A DNA stretch of 64,000 nt from assembly GCF_900128995.1 (NCBI RefSeq), contig NZ_FQUE01000009.1, positions 1-64,000 of the forward strand, given 5' to 3'. A program made the position numbers and the translations under genes. This DNA comes from Loktanella atrilutea (GTDB taxonomy: Bacteria; Pseudomonadota; Alphaproteobacteria; Rhodobacterales; Rhodobacteraceae). Positions 34,364 to 44,782 of the stretch are shown piece after piece (the first letter of the stretch is position 1; each line of letters starts with the position of its first letter). The notes under the pieces were generated by a model. That model saw nothing but the letters and a program-made list of their open reading frames with translations. It was not told where the DNA came from and ran no database searches.

Positions 34364-35548
34364 ATGAAGACCACGACAAGCCTGCTGGCGTCGACATTTG
34401 CGGCCTTGACGGCGGCCCTGCCCGCCACGGCGCAGGATCTGCCGGGCGCCGATGACGGCGTCCTCAAGATCGGGCTGATCTATACCCTGTCCGGTCCTGC
34501 TGCGGCGCTTGGCACGCAGGCCCGGGACGGCTTCATGCTCGCAGTCGACAAGATCGGCGATCTGGGCGGTATGAAGACCGAGGTCATCATCATCGACGAC
34601 GAACAGCGCCCGGATCTGGCGGCCGACAAGGCGCGGGAACTGGTGGCGCGGGATCAAGTCGATTTCGTCGTCGGTCCGATCTTCTCCAACATTCTCGGTG
34701 CAATCCACAAGCCGGTGACGGAAACCGGGACGATCCTGATTTCCACCAATGCCGGCACTTCGAACTATGCGGGGGCGGAGTGCAACGAGAACTTCTTTGC
34801 CACCTCTTACCAGAACGACCAGAACCACGAGGTGATGGGCGCCTACGCGCAGAAGCAGGGTTACACCAACGTCTTCCTGATGGCGCCGAACTACCAGGCC
34901 GGGAAGGACAGCCTGAACGGCTTCAAACATTCCTACACTGGCGGCGTCGCGGGCGAGGTCTTTACCGAGCTGGGGCAACTGGATTTCTCTGCCGAACTGT
35001 CGCAGATCGCGGCGTTCCAGCCCGATGCCCTGTTCACCTTCATGCCGGGCGGCATGGGCGTGAATCTGGTCAAGCAGTACAGCCAGGCGGGCCTGACGAC
35101 GATTCCGTTCCTGTCGGCCTTCACCGTGGACGAGACGACCCTGCCCGCGACCCAGGATGCAGCCCTTGGCCTGATGGGCGGCGCGAACTGGGCGCCCGAC
35201 ATGGACAATGCGGCGAACAAGGCCTTCGTGGACGGCTACCTTGCCGCCTATGACGCCGTGCCGGGCACCTACGCGATGCAGGCCTACGATGCAGCCCAGC
35301 TGATCGATTCGGCAGTGCGCGCGACGGGCGGCGACCTGACCGACCGGGATGCGCTGCGCGCCGCGCTGCACGAGGCGGCCTTCGACAGCCCGCGTGGCGA
35401 CTTCTCTTTCGGAAACAACAACTTCCCGATCCAGGACTTCTATCTCGTAAAGGCCGAAAAACGCGAGGACGGCAAGTATCAGACCGCGATCGTCGAGAAG
35501 ATCTTCGACGACTACAAGGACAACTACGCCGATCAGTGCCCGATGTAA
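34364..35548 (+). CDS. ABC transporter substrate-binding protein, LIV type
   Basis: A periplasmic type I binding protein of the branched-chain amino-acid/aromatic group. A signal peptide (hydrophobic LLASTFAALTAALPATAQ) precedes the mature start DLPGADDG. Body motifs: KIGLIYTLSGPAAALG and DDEQRPDLAADKARELV. The length is 394 residues. Proteins of this group in aromatic-degradation clusters often bind benzoate-type or tryptophan-derived compounds, so the ligand here is probably the pathway substrate rather than leucine (inference). Two Cys (AECNENF and the final DQCPM) may pair. Confidence 0.88.
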   Translation: MKTTTSLLASTFAALTAALPATAQDLPGADDGVLKIGLIYTLSGPAAALGTQARDGFMLAVDKIGDLGGMKTEVIIIDDEQRPDLAADKARELVARDQVDFVVGPIFSNILGAIHKPVTETGTILISTNAGTSNYAGAECNENFFATSYQNDQNHEVMGAYAQKQGYTNVFLMAPNYQAGKDSLNGFKHSYTGGVAGEVFTELGQLDFSAELSQIAAFQPDALFTFMPGGMGVNLVKQYSQAGLTTIPFLSAFTVDETTLPATQDAALGLMGGANWAPDMDNAANKAFVDGYLAAYDAVPGTYAMQAYDAAQLIDSAVRATGGDLTDRDALRAALHEAAFDSPRGDFSFGNNNFPIQDFYLVKAEKREDGKYQTAIVEKIFDDYKDNYADQCPM

Positions 35549-35575
35549 GACAGACCGCTCGGGCCGGAGAGACGC

Positions 35576-36496
35576 ATGACGAACCTGTTCATTCTGCAAC
35601 TTCTGAACGGCGCACAACTGGGGGTGCTTCTGTTCCTCATCGCGGCCGGTCTGACGCTGGTGTTCGGAATCATGGATGTGATCAATCTGGCCCATGGCGT
35701 GCTTTACATGATCGGGGCCTACCTGATCGCGACCTTTGCCGGTTTGACGGGCAGTTTCTGGCTTGGGCTGCTGCTGATGTTTCCAGCAGCCCTTGCCGTC
35801 GGCTTGGTGATCGAGCGGCTGGTGATCCGGCCACTCTATGCTCGGTCGCACCTTGATCAGGTGCTCGCGACCTTTGGTCTGGTGATGATCGTGAACGAGG
35901 GAGTCAAGATCATCTGGGGCCCCTCCCCGCTGTCCGTCCCGATGCCTGACTTGCTGAGCGGTTCGATCGCCCTGATCGGACCGCTGCAATATCCGGTTTA
36001 TCGCCTTGCAATCATCGCCGCCGGGTTGGCGGTGGCGGCGGGGCTTTACGTCGTCATCAACCATACCCGCATCGGCATGTTGCTGCGCGCAGGCGCCACC
36101 AACCGTGACATGGTTTCGGTACTCGGGGTCAACATCCGCAGGCTCTACTCGCTGGTCTTCGCCCTCGGGGCGGTGCTGGCCTGTTTCGCGGGGGCCATCG
36201 TGGCGCCGATCCTGTCGGTGGATACGGGGATGGGGGAAAGCGTGCTGATCCTGACCTTCGTTGTCGTGGTGATCGGCGGGATCGGGTCGATCCGGGGCGC
36301 ATTCCTTGGGGCGCTGCTGGTCGCCATCGTCGACACGCTGGGCAAGACCTTTGGTCCCATCCTGCTGCGTTTCGTCATGGAACCGGCTGCGGCCGGGCAG
36401 ACCGGCCGGATGCTGGCGCCGATGCTGATCTACATCCTGATGGCCGCGATCCTCTTCGCCCGCCCGCAAGGGCTCTTCGGGCCAAAGCCGTCATGA
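35576..36496 (+). CDS. ABC transporter permease, LivH type
   Basis: The first membrane subunit of the LIV-type importer: 306 residues with eight or so hydrophobic segments. Typical LivH motifs are NGAQLGVLLFLIAAGLTLVF, INLAHGVLYMIGAY and VVIGGIGSIRGAFLGA. GGAGAG precedes ATG 35576. It overlaps the next permease gene (ATGA). Confidence 0.92.
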   Translation: MTNLFILQLLNGAQLGVLLFLIAAGLTLVFGIMDVINLAHGVLYMIGAYLIATFAGLTGSFWLGLLLMFPAALAVGLVIERLVIRPLYARSHLDQVLATFGLVMIVNEGVKIIWGPSPLSVPMPDLLSGSIALIGPLQYPVYRLAIIAAGLAVAAGLYVVINHTRIGMLLRAGATNRDMVSVLGVNIRRLYSLVFALGAVLACFAGAIVAPILSVDTGMGESVLILTFVVVVIGGIGSIRGAFLGALLVAIVDTLGKTFGPILLRFVMEPAAAGQTGRMLAPMLIYILMAAILFARPQGLFGPKPS

Positions 36497-37463
36497 TCGG
36501 CACCGCCACGCCGGCCCCCGCGCGCCTGTCCGCCCGGCTTTGGCTCGCCCTGCTGATCTTTGCATGCTTTGCCGCCCTGCCGGTTATTGCTGCCGTGACG
36601 GACGATCCGTTCCTGCTGCTGATCGGCACCCGCATCCTGGCCTATGCCATCGCCGCGATGGCGCTGGACCTGATCCTTGGCTACGGGGCGATGGTCAGCT
36701 TCGGCCATGCGGCCTATCTGGGTTTCGGGGCCTATGCGGTCGCGATCCTGAACAGCGTCGGCGTAACGGATCTGGTGCTGCACATCGCGTTTGCCGTAAC
36801 GATCTCTGCCGTCTTTGCGGCGATCACCGGGGCGATCTCGCTGCGGACCCGGGGCGTCTATTTCATCATGATCACGCTGGCCTTCGGGCAGATGGCCTAT
36901 TTCTTCTTCGTCTCGCTGTCCGCCTTCGGCGGCGACGACGGCACCCCGCTTCCGGCCCGGTCCACCCTGTTCGGATCGCAGGCCTTGGAAGATGACCGCA
37001 CGCTGTTCTACGTGGCCCTCGGCTTGTTGATCGCCCTCTTCACTCTTGCCACCCGGATCGTCGGGTCGCGCTTCGGGCGCGTCCTGATCGGCACCCGCGA
37101 AAACCCCGTCCGGATGGAGGCGATCGGCCTCGCCCCCTTTCGCTATCAGCTGACGGCCTTCGTGATTTCGGGCTGCATGACCTCCATCGCGGGCGTGATC
37201 CTCGCCAACCAGGCAGAGTTCGTGTCGCCTGCCTTCATGAACTGGCACCGATCGGGCGAGTTGATCGTCATGGTGGTGCTGGGCGGCGTCGGCAACCTGA
37301 CCGGAGCCATCGGCGGCGCGGTCGTGGCCCTGCTGCTGGAGGATTGGCTGGCCGTGCTGACAGAGCACTGGCGGTTGCTGTTCGGCGTCTTCCTGATCGT
37401 CATGGTTCTGTATTCGCCGCACGGGATCACCGGCGCGCTGGACCGGATCGCACGGGGGCGCCG

Positions 37464-37467
<4 letters not shown>
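36493..37467 (+). CDS. ABC transporter permease, LivM type
   Basis: The second membrane subunit: 324 residues. LivM landmarks are LILGYGAMVSFGHAAYLGFG, SLRTRGVYFIMITLAFGQM, and EFVSPAFMNWHRSGELIVMV, then LGGVGNLTGAIGGA. It overlaps both neighbours by 4 bp, so the whole importer is translated as a coupled unit. Confidence 0.92.
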
Positions 37468-38212
<745 letters not shown>

Positions 38213-38213
<1 letters not shown>

Positions 38214-38899
38214 TGCTGGATGTCACCGGTCTCACCGCTGCCTATGGCGAAAGCCGCATTCTCTTCGGCATTGATCTGCACGTAGCGCAGGGTGAAGTCG
38301 TGACGCTTCTGGGGCGTAACGGCATGGGCAAGACGACGACGATCAAGTCGATCTTTGGTCTGCTACGCCCGACGGGCGGTAATATCTGCATAAACGGCCG
38401 AGACCTGACGGGCGCCGCGCCGCATCTGGTCGCAGGCGCGGGTCTGGGACTGGTGCCCGAAGGGCGGCAGATATTCCCGACATTGACCGTGCAAGAAAAC
38501 CTGCAAGCCACGGCAACGAAGGGGAAATGGACGCTGGACCGCATCTATGACCTATTTCCACGGCTGTCTGAACGGCGACGCAACATGGGCAACCAGTTGA
38601 GTGGCGGCGAACAACAGATGCTGGCGATCGGCCGGGCCCTGATGACGAACCCGCGGCTCGTCGTGCTGGACGAGGCAACCGAGGGGCTTGCACCGTTGAT
38701 CCGCGCCGACATCTGGGCCTGCCTTGCCCGGCTGAAAGCCGAAGGCGAGGCGATCCTTGTGATCGACAAGAATGTCGATGCCCTGACGAAATTCGCGGAT
38801 CGTCACGTCGTGATCGAGAAGGGTCGCGTCGTCTGGCACGGCACCACCGCCGAGATCCTGTCGACCCCCGAGGTCAAGGACCGGTTTTTGCATGTGTAA
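38213..38899 (+). CDS. ABC transporter ATP-binding protein, LivF type
   Basis: A 228-residue ATPase, partner of the LivG-type subunit. Walker A is GRNGMGKTT, the signature is LSGGEQQMLAIGRAL, and Walker B is LVVLDEATEGLAP. ATG 38213 is chosen over TTG 38210 because GGAGG (38201-38205) is seven bases before it. The last importer gene; the cupin gene follows after 21 bases. Confidence 0.92.
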
Positions 38900-38920
38900 C
38901 CTGACGAAAGGACCAATCTG

Positions 38921-39376
38921 ATGACGATGATCCCCGGTGTGACTAGGTCAGGCTCCGGCATGGATGATATCAGCTGGAACATCCTCGGGCAGACCTATGT
39001 CCCCAAGTCCCATTCCAAGGGGTCGATGTCTTGGCACGCGACGCTGCCGAAGGGGACCTTCGTGCCGCCCCATATCCACCCCACGCAGGACGAATTCATC
39101 TATGTCCTAGACGGTCGCTTCGACGTGCTGCTGAACGGGGTAGAGGCCTATGCCGAGCCGGGCGACCTGATCCGCCTGCCGATGGGCATCCCGCACGGCA
39201 TTTTCAATAAAACGCCAGGTACGATCAAGTGCCTGTTCTGGGTGGCTCCCTCGCGGCGCCTGTACGATCTGTTCTGGGCGCTGCACAACCTTGGCCCTCA
39301 GGCCAATCCGGCGGATGTCGTGGCGGTGTCCGCTCAACACGAGGTCGACTTCCTCCCTCCTTCCGGGGATGCCTAG
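38921..39376 (+). CDS. Single-domain cupin protein, copy B
   Basis: A 151-residue paralogue of the cupin at 27130. Metal motifs are PPHIHPTQDEFIYVLDG and GDLIRLPMGIPHGIFN, both complete. It shares ISWNILGQTY and the Q-H-(D/E)-V-D-F-L-P tail with copy A. It lies directly before a flavin hydroxylase, with its TAG touching that ATG, so the two products probably act in sequence. One cupin on each arm suggests similar chemistry at two steps, or heteromer formation. Confidence 0.82.
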   Translation: MTMIPGVTRSGSGMDDISWNILGQTYVPKSHSKGSMSWHATLPKGTFVPPHIHPTQDEFIYVLDGRFDVLLNGVEAYAEPGDLIRLPMGIPHGIFNKTPGTIKCLFWVAPSRRLYDLFWALHNLGPQANPADVVAVSAQHEVDFLPPSGDA

Positions 39377-40624
39377 ATGAAGGTCCTGATCGCCGGGGCG
39401 GGGATCGGCGGGCTGGTCACGGCGCTGATGCTGCATCAGCGCGGCATTCCGGTGCAGCTGTTCGAGGCCGCGCGCGAGGTGCGCGAGGTCGGCGTCGGTA
39501 TCAACGTCCTGCCCCACGCGATCAGGGAACTCGATGCGCTCGGCCTGCTGCCGGCCCTCGACCGGACCGGCGTGCGCACCCGCCACCTGTCCTATCTGAC
39601 CAGAGCAGGGCAAGAAGTCTGGTCAGAGCTGCGCGGCCTGCATGCAGGTCACGACGTACCGCAATTCTCAATCCACCGGGGCCGCCTGCAAAAACTGATT
39701 TTCGATGCCGTGACCGAACGGCTTGGCGTGGACGCAGTGCTGACGGGGCGGCGGCTGGCCGGGTTTGTGCAGGATGAGGGCGGCGTGACGGCACATTTCA
39801 CGGATTCCATCGCCGGAAGCACCGGGCTGACCGCGCGGGGTGACGTGCTGATTTGCGCAGACGGCATCCATTCACAGGGGCGCAAGACATTTTACCCCGA
39901 CGAGGGTGCTCCCAGCTGGCAGGGAGTTGCGATGTGGCGTGGGGCCGCGGATTGGCCGATCTGGCAGGATGGCGAGAGCATGGCGATCGGTGGCGGACTG
40001 GGCGGCAAGTTCGTCCTCTACCCGATTGCCCCGCCGCATAATGGGATGCAGCTGACTAACTGGGTCGTCAACGTGCGGATCAAGGACCCGGCCCTCTCCT
40101 CTCCAATGCCGGACACGTGGTCGCGGCAGGTATCACTTGCGACCGTGTTGCCCCATGCCAAGCGCTTTCATGTGACGGGTATGGACATCGAAGGGTTGGT
40201 CCGCGCCACGCCCGTCATCTACGAATACCCGATGGCGGACCGCGACCCACTGCCCCGCTGGACCTTTGGCCGGGTAACGCTGCTGGGCGACGCGGCCCAT
40301 CCGATGTATCCGGTGGGATCGAACGGCGCATCGCAGGCCATTCTCGATGCCCGCTGCGTTGCCGATGCTTTGGCAACGGCAGAGCACCCACGCGCGGCAC
40401 TCTGGTCCTACGAGAAGGATCGCCTGCCCAAAACCGCCGCGGTCGTGGAAACCAACCGCATCGGCGGGCCCGAGCGTGTGATCGATGTGGTCGAACGGCT
40501 AGCGCCCGCGGGGTTCGCCGACATCGACCGCGTTTTGAGCTATGAGGACCGGAAGTCCATCGTTGCAGGCTATGCCAGCATGGCCGGCTACGCCAAGGTT
40601 GCGGTCCCGCGGACCACCGCTTGA
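39377..40624 (+). CDS. FAD-dependent aromatic hydroxylase (salicylate hydroxylase/PhzS-like)
   Basis: A class A flavin monooxygenase of 415 residues. The FAD-binding glycines are in IAGAGIGGLVTAL at the N-terminus, the DG motif is in LICADGIHSQGRK, and the GD motif is VTLLGDAAHPMYPVGSNGA near residue 310. The last motif and the overall order resemble PhzS and related N-heteroaromatic hydroxylases. ATG 39377 directly follows the cupin stop. It probably hydroxylates the imported aromatic before it reaches the CoA ligase (inference). Confidence 0.83.
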   Translation: MKVLIAGAGIGGLVTALMLHQRGIPVQLFEAAREVREVGVGINVLPHAIRELDALGLLPALDRTGVRTRHLSYLTRAGQEVWSELRGLHAGHDVPQFSIHRGRLQKLIFDAVTERLGVDAVLTGRRLAGFVQDEGGVTAHFTDSIAGSTGLTARGDVLICADGIHSQGRKTFYPDEGAPSWQGVAMWRGAADWPIWQDGESMAIGGGLGGKFVLYPIAPPHNGMQLTNWVVNVRIKDPALSSPMPDTWSRQVSLATVLPHAKRFHVTGMDIEGLVRATPVIYEYPMADRDPLPRWTFGRVTLLGDAAHPMYPVGSNGASQAILDARCVADALATAEHPRAALWSYEKDRLPKTAAVVETNRIGGPERVIDVVERLAPAGFADIDRVLSYEDRKSIVAGYASMAGYAKVAVPRTTA

Positions 40625-40680
40625 TGGCACGACCTTAAATCCCGCCCCGCGTCGAAGACTGAACCGACGGCGGCCCTTTT

Positions 40681-41409
40681 TCAGGTTTCCGGCAGATAGA
40701 GGTAATAAGGATCGAAATCCGCGATCCTGTTCAGAGCTGCGCGATCCTGCACCACCAGACGTCCCTTGGCATAGGTGCAGCAGTTCGCCTCTCGCAAGCT
40801 GCGCAGTACGCGATTGACGTGCACCCCGCTCAATCCGCAGGCATCGCCGATATGTGGCTGGGTCAGGTTGAGCAGGTAGGTGTCGCCGGTAGTGCCGTGC
40901 CCTTCGTCCAGACGTGTCACGAGTTCAGCGAAAAGATTGGCAACGCGCTGCAGGGCCCGCATGGTGCCGTTACGCAGCGCCCAGTGCCGGTGAATAGCCG
41001 CGTCCACAAGGGTCAAAGACCAAAGCTGCCGCGAAAGTTCCGGATGACTGCCAAGGACCGCCTTCAGCCGTGTGTGGGACACCGCGGCCATTCGCACATC
41101 GGTGATGGCGACGATGTCATGGTCGAGTACCTTCAACGGATAGGCATGCAAGTCGACGAAGTCCCCGGGCACCTGCAGGGCAACGAGATGATGACGTCCG
41201 CTGTGATTGCGGCCAGTCCTGATTCTTCGTCCGACGATGCCGTCCAGCAGCAACAGGCTCTGCGACAACGGCTGACCCCGCTCGCTGACGGTCTCGCCCG
41301 CCGCACAATGGCGCAAGGTCGAGAATTCCGGCTCGATCCGTGTCCAGTGTGCATGCGTCAAGTGACGCAACATGCCGATCTGCGCCAGTGGCGCGGTCTT
41401 TTCAGGCAT
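40681..41409 (-). CDS. Crp/Fnr-family transcriptional regulator
   Basis: A 242-residue regulator with an N-terminal cyclic-nucleotide-binding-like barrel (ETVSERGQPLSQSLLLLDG; VPGDFVDLHAYPL) and a C-terminal winged helix (LTQPHIGDACGLSGVHVNR). No Fnr-type N-terminal cysteine cluster is present, so it is not an obvious oxygen sensor. Its start overlaps the end of the glycosyltransferase gene by 8 bp, placing it at the tail of the saccharide operon although the next catabolic gene lies on the other strand. Confidence 0.87.
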   Translation of the reverse strand: MPEKTAPLAQIGMLRHLTHAHWTRIEPEFSTLRHCAAGETVSERGQPLSQSLLLLDGIVGRRIRTGRNHSGRHHLVALQVPGDFVDLHAYPLKVLDHDIVAITDVRMAAVSHTRLKAVLGSHPELSRQLWSLTLVDAAIHRHWALRNGTMRALQRVANLFAELVTRLDEGHGTTGDTYLLNLTQPHIGDACGLSGVHVNRVLRSLREANCCTYAKGRLVVQDRAALNRIADFDPYYLYLPET

Positions 41410-42553
41410 GGATATATGTACGTACAGGCGGGGCCAGTGCCAATTCGATGGGGGGAAACGTCACCGTTGGGGTGTCGATGCGGGCGGCCCCCGCGATTGC
41501 CGCGGCATAGCTGGCTTCGTAATTCTCGATCATGCGGGCAATGGTATAGCTTTCCGCGACCCTCTGATAGGGCACGGCGGGATCGATCCGCATCGCACGC
41601 CGCAGGGCCGTCGCAAGGTCGGGCAACCGATCCGGCGCGGCATAGATGCCGGCGGCGCCGATAACCTCTCGCGCGGCACCATTGGCAATGGCCGCGACAG
41701 GCAGTCCGGTTGCCATCGCCTCGATCGCCGCCAGTCCAAAGGGCTCCTCCCAACAGGGGGTGAACAGCAACACAGAGGCGCGACCGTAGGCTGCGGCAAG
41801 TTCTTGGCCCTGAAGGTGACCGCCATAGCGGATGCTATCGCCCAGAAAGGGCGCGATGGTGCGGTCGAAATAACCCGCATTTTCTATCGTGCCATAGATC
41901 GTAAGGGGAATGCCTGCCATGCGGGCCGCCTGCACAGCAAGGTGAGTGCCTTTGGTTTCAGTAATCCGTCCCGCCCATATGGCAGACCCGTCACCGCCCG
42001 GGGCATAGGGCCATTGCGCCATATCGATCCCGTTGTAGGCGACCGTCGCCTCCGGCGGTTGCCCGTCCGGCCACCAGACACGCAGTTGTCGATGGGACGT
42101 GACGGTAAACCGCGACCAAGGTGCCGCACTTTCGTGAACCGCTCGCCGCAATGCGTCGAAAGGCGGAATGTGCAGTGACGTGACCATCGGCAGTCGATGC
42201 ACCCGGGCCAGCCGCGGCGGATAGCGGTGAAGCGAGTTGTTGTGGATTACATCGAAGTCACCCTCCACCAGAGCGCGGGCGGCGCGGGCGAAGCCTGCAT
42301 CCACATGGGCGTTCAACGTCTCCGTGCCGTGATAGTCGTGCCAAGGATAACGTCGGTCGTAATGCTCTGGCAGGATGGGATAAAGTTTAACCCCGTCGGG
42401 CAGGCCTACTGCACTGTCTCCGCTTGCGAACAGCGTGACGTCGTGACCGGCGCGGGCCAATGCCGCAACGAGATGCCATGAATGCGCCTCCATCCCGCCC
42501 ATGAAAGGGGGCGCGATGGGGTGCCGCACGTGTGATACGACCGCGATCCGCAT
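41402..42553 (-). CDS. Glycosyltransferase family 4
   Basis: A GT-B glycosyltransferase of 383 residues. The N-terminal donor/acceptor face begins HVRHPIAPPFMGGMEAHSW. The C-terminal E-x7-E motif stands in CWEEPFGLAAIEAMATGLP, as in retaining GT4 enzymes. ATG 42553 shares one base with the stop of the GT2 gene; GTG 42556 is the alternative. It works with the neighbouring GT2, GT-B and sucrose-phosphate-synthase-like enzymes; donor and acceptor are unknown. Confidence 0.85.
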   Translation of the reverse strand: MRIAVVSHVRHPIAPPFMGGMEAHSWHLVAALARAGHDVTLFASGDSAVGLPDGVKLYPILPEHYDRRYPWHDYHGTETLNAHVDAGFARAARALVEGDFDVIHNNSLHRYPPRLARVHRLPMVTSLHIPPFDALRRAVHESAAPWSRFTVTSHRQLRVWWPDGQPPEATVAYNGIDMAQWPYAPGGDGSAIWAGRITETKGTHLAVQAARMAGIPLTIYGTIENAGYFDRTIAPFLGDSIRYGGHLQGQELAAAYGRASVLLFTPCWEEPFGLAAIEAMATGLPVAAIANGAAREVIGAAGIYAAPDRLPDLATALRRAMRIDPAVPYQRVAESYTIARMIENYEASYAAAIAGAARIDTPTVTFPPIELALAPPVRTYIHA

Positions 42554-43596
42554 CACTCGGCCGCGACGCCGGTGGCACCATGCACCGGGGACAGAAGATC
42601 CTCCTGTTCACGGTGCATGGTTTCTAGTCGCTCTACCATCGAAGCGTCCGACGGCGCCAATCCTGCCTTGGCGCGCTGTCGATCCTCGAGGATACGTATG
42701 ACTCGCCCCGTGGCCGCATAGGGCATGTCCTCGGCCTGACGGCACAGGGCAAAATCGGCATCGTCAGGTTCGCGCAGAATGCGCAGGCCGGTGCGGCAAT
42801 TTTCGATCAGGCCCATCATGCGGAAGGCGTGCAGCCAATGTTCCATCGTGCGATGCCCCCATTTCGAGGCGAAGAGCTCGCTGTTACGAATCACCGAGGC
42901 GACATGGTGGATCGGCGGCATGCAATGGTCGTGATACTGGTGGAACACCTTCGCGCCGCGCATCCACCAGATCGGCATCCCGATCTCTGATATGGTACGG
43001 CCGAAATCAGTATCCTCGCCCCCGTAGCCTTCGAACCGCGGATCGAAACCGCCGACCCGGTCCCAGCTGGCGCGCGACATCGCAAAGTTGAGCGACCAGA
43101 AGCAGCGATAATCGTGGCAGGCCCGGCGGGCCTCTTCCGGCGGGCCCTGCCGGTCGGAGTGGCGGACGGCGACCTGATGAAAGCGGTCGTAATCCCACCC
43201 TTCGGTGGCGGCGCCTGCGGGCAGGTACATGACTTCGCCCATGAACAGCCCGTCCGCCTCAGCCATCTGTGCGGTGTAGTCCGCGACCAAACGAGGCGCC
43301 GGGATACAGTCGACGTCCAGAAAGATCAGAACTTCGCCAGCGGCATCTTCAGCTACGCGGTTGCGGGCCCGTGCCAGCGGCAGGGCCGTGCCGTCGATCA
43401 TCACCTGCCGGATGGGAAAGGACGTTTCCGGCAGGTTGCTATAAGGTTCGTCCTGCATGACCCCAATGATCAATTCCTGTGGCTGACGGGTCTGCCGAGT
43501 CAGGCCCAGAACGACGTTGTGCAGATGTGTCGCGCGCCCCCGCGCCAGCGTCAGAACGGAAACGGGTGCATCGATGGCAGGCAGATGGGCATTCAT
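42553..43596 (-). CDS. Glycosyltransferase family 2
   Basis: A GT-A transferase of 347 residues. It has the nucleotide-binding start VSVLTLARGRATHLHNVV, the DxD metal motif in LIFLDVDCIPAP near residue 95, and the galactosyltransferase-like FEGYGGEDTDFGRTI, with the catalytic acid in GGED. GGAGC lies before the start at 43596. The predicted product is cytoplasmic, with no membrane segment, so it should act on a soluble or lipid-linked acceptor inside the cell. Confidence 0.85.
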   Translation of the reverse strand: MNAHLPAIDAPVSVLTLARGRATHLHNVVLGLTRQTRQPQELIIGVMQDEPYSNLPETSFPIRQVMIDGTALPLARARNRVAEDAAGEVLIFLDVDCIPAPRLVADYTAQMAEADGLFMGEVMYLPAGAATEGWDYDRFHQVAVRHSDRQGPPEEARRACHDYRCFWSLNFAMSRASWDRVGGFDPRFEGYGGEDTDFGRTISEIGMPIWWMRGAKVFHQYHDHCMPPIHHVASVIRNSELFASKWGHRTMEHWLHAFRMMGLIENCRTGLRILREPDDADFALCRQAEDMPYAATGRVIRILEDRQRAKAGLAPSDASMVERLETMHREQEDLLSPVHGATGVAAE

Positions 43597-43606
43597 GATC
43601 GTGCTC

Positions 43607-44782
43607 CTATGTGTCGGCCCGCGCGGTGACGCGGCCCGTGGTCAGGGGGGTGAGGGTGGCATCGGGCCAAAGGCGTGCAATCAGCGCCTCAAGCCAGTCG
43701 GCGGTACGGGCAGCGGAATCCGGCGTCACGCAGGCCCGCTGACGATCCGGATCGTGGCCCGTATGCGCCGCTTCGATTGCGGCACGCCATTGCTGGACAG
43801 AGGACGGCAGACCCGGCACCGCATGGGCGACGCCTTCGCGGTGCAAGACACGGGCCTTCTCGACCTGCTCGTCGAAATACCGCCATTCCGGCACCGCGAC
43901 CCAAGGTTTGCCGGCTGCCAGAACCTGCTGGCATGTCGTGTTGCCGGTAGAGGCGACGATGCAATCCGCAGCCGCGATGTAATCGGCGATGTTGTTGACC
44001 CAGCCATCGTGACGCAGGTTCGCCGGCTCTGTCGCATGCCAGTCCCGGGCGATCGTGCCCACTGTCAGCCAGAGGCTACCGGGCAAGGCACGTGCGCCGA
44101 CAGCAATGGGGGCAGAGGGGAAACCCGTGCCACCACCGCCCGACAGCACCAACACGACATTCCGGTCATCGGCGATACCGAGCCGGCGCCGTGCAACCTG
44201 TGGATCGGGAAGGTTCAGATCGGCGCCCAAGCCGCCGGCGAAGCAGGTCTTTTCCCGCATCGCGTTGTTCCAGTCGTCCTGCGCAAGGCATGCAGCCCCC
44301 GGCACCAGCAATCCCGCGGCACCGTCATAGGCCGCGCGGTGGCCCGGGTCGTCGCGCCGCCCGTGCTGCAGCACCTTCACATGCGGCACGGAACAGATGC
44401 GCGCCAGTTGCGCGACCTCGGCCGAGACATCGCAAATCATCAGGGCCGGGTTCGCAGTCATGAACCACTGCGCCATAATACCCATGGCCGCGCGGATGCC
44501 GGGCCAGCCGAGCGGGGCACAATGCAGCGTGTCCGGCTGCGATGTGAAATCGCTGGCGACCTCCTCGCCCGTGGGTTCGAATAGCGACGGGATCACCACG
44601 ATCTCCACTCCGGCCCGCAGCGGCGGAAAAATGTCGTCCCGGGCGCAGAAGATCGTGACCGGCCGATGCGCCGGCAGGGCATTGACGATGGCGGCGCATC
44701 GCTCTGCGTGGCCCCTCCCCTGATGGTGGACGAAATAGCCGATGGGGGCAGCGGGATCGAAGGCGCGAAGAGGAGCGTTCAT
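43607..44782 (-). CDS. GT-B fold glycosyltransferase (GT28/GT1-like)
   Basis: A 391-residue protein that starts with the GxGH-like loop in FVHHQGRGHAERC, typical of GT28/MGDG-synthase and related transferases. It continues with VLVLSGGGGTGFPSAP, the glycine-rich linker. The late segment CIVASTGNTTCQQVLAAGKP matches the nucleotide-sugar-binding region of this fold. The start at 44782 overlaps the stop of the large synthase gene (ATGA). Donor unknown. Confidence 0.78.
   Translation of the reverse strand: MNAPLRAFDPAAPIGYFVHHQGRGHAERCAAIVNALPAHRPVTIFCARDDIFPPLRAGVEIVVIPSLFEPTGEEVASDFTSQPDTLHCAPLGWPGIRAAMGIMAQWFMTANPALMICDVSAEVAQLARICSVPHVKVLQHGRRDDPGHRAAYDGAAGLLVPGAACLAQDDWNNAMREKTCFAGGLGADLNLPDPQVARRRLGIADDRNVVLVLSGGGGTGFPSAPIAVGARALPGSLWLTVGTIARDWHATEPANLRHDGWVNNIADYIAAADCIVASTGNTTCQQVLAAGKPWVAVPEWRYFDEQVEKARVLHREGVAHAVPGLPSSVQQWRAAIEAAHTGHDPDRQRACVTPDSAARTADWLEALIARLWPDATLTPLTTGRVTARADT

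Noticed and set aside
34322-36469. 715-codon open frame on the minus strand over the importer genes
   Set aside because: It is antisense to well-supported binding-protein and permease genes, is rich in His, Gln, Asp and Arg, and shows no domain; such mirror frames are normal in GC-rich coding DNA.
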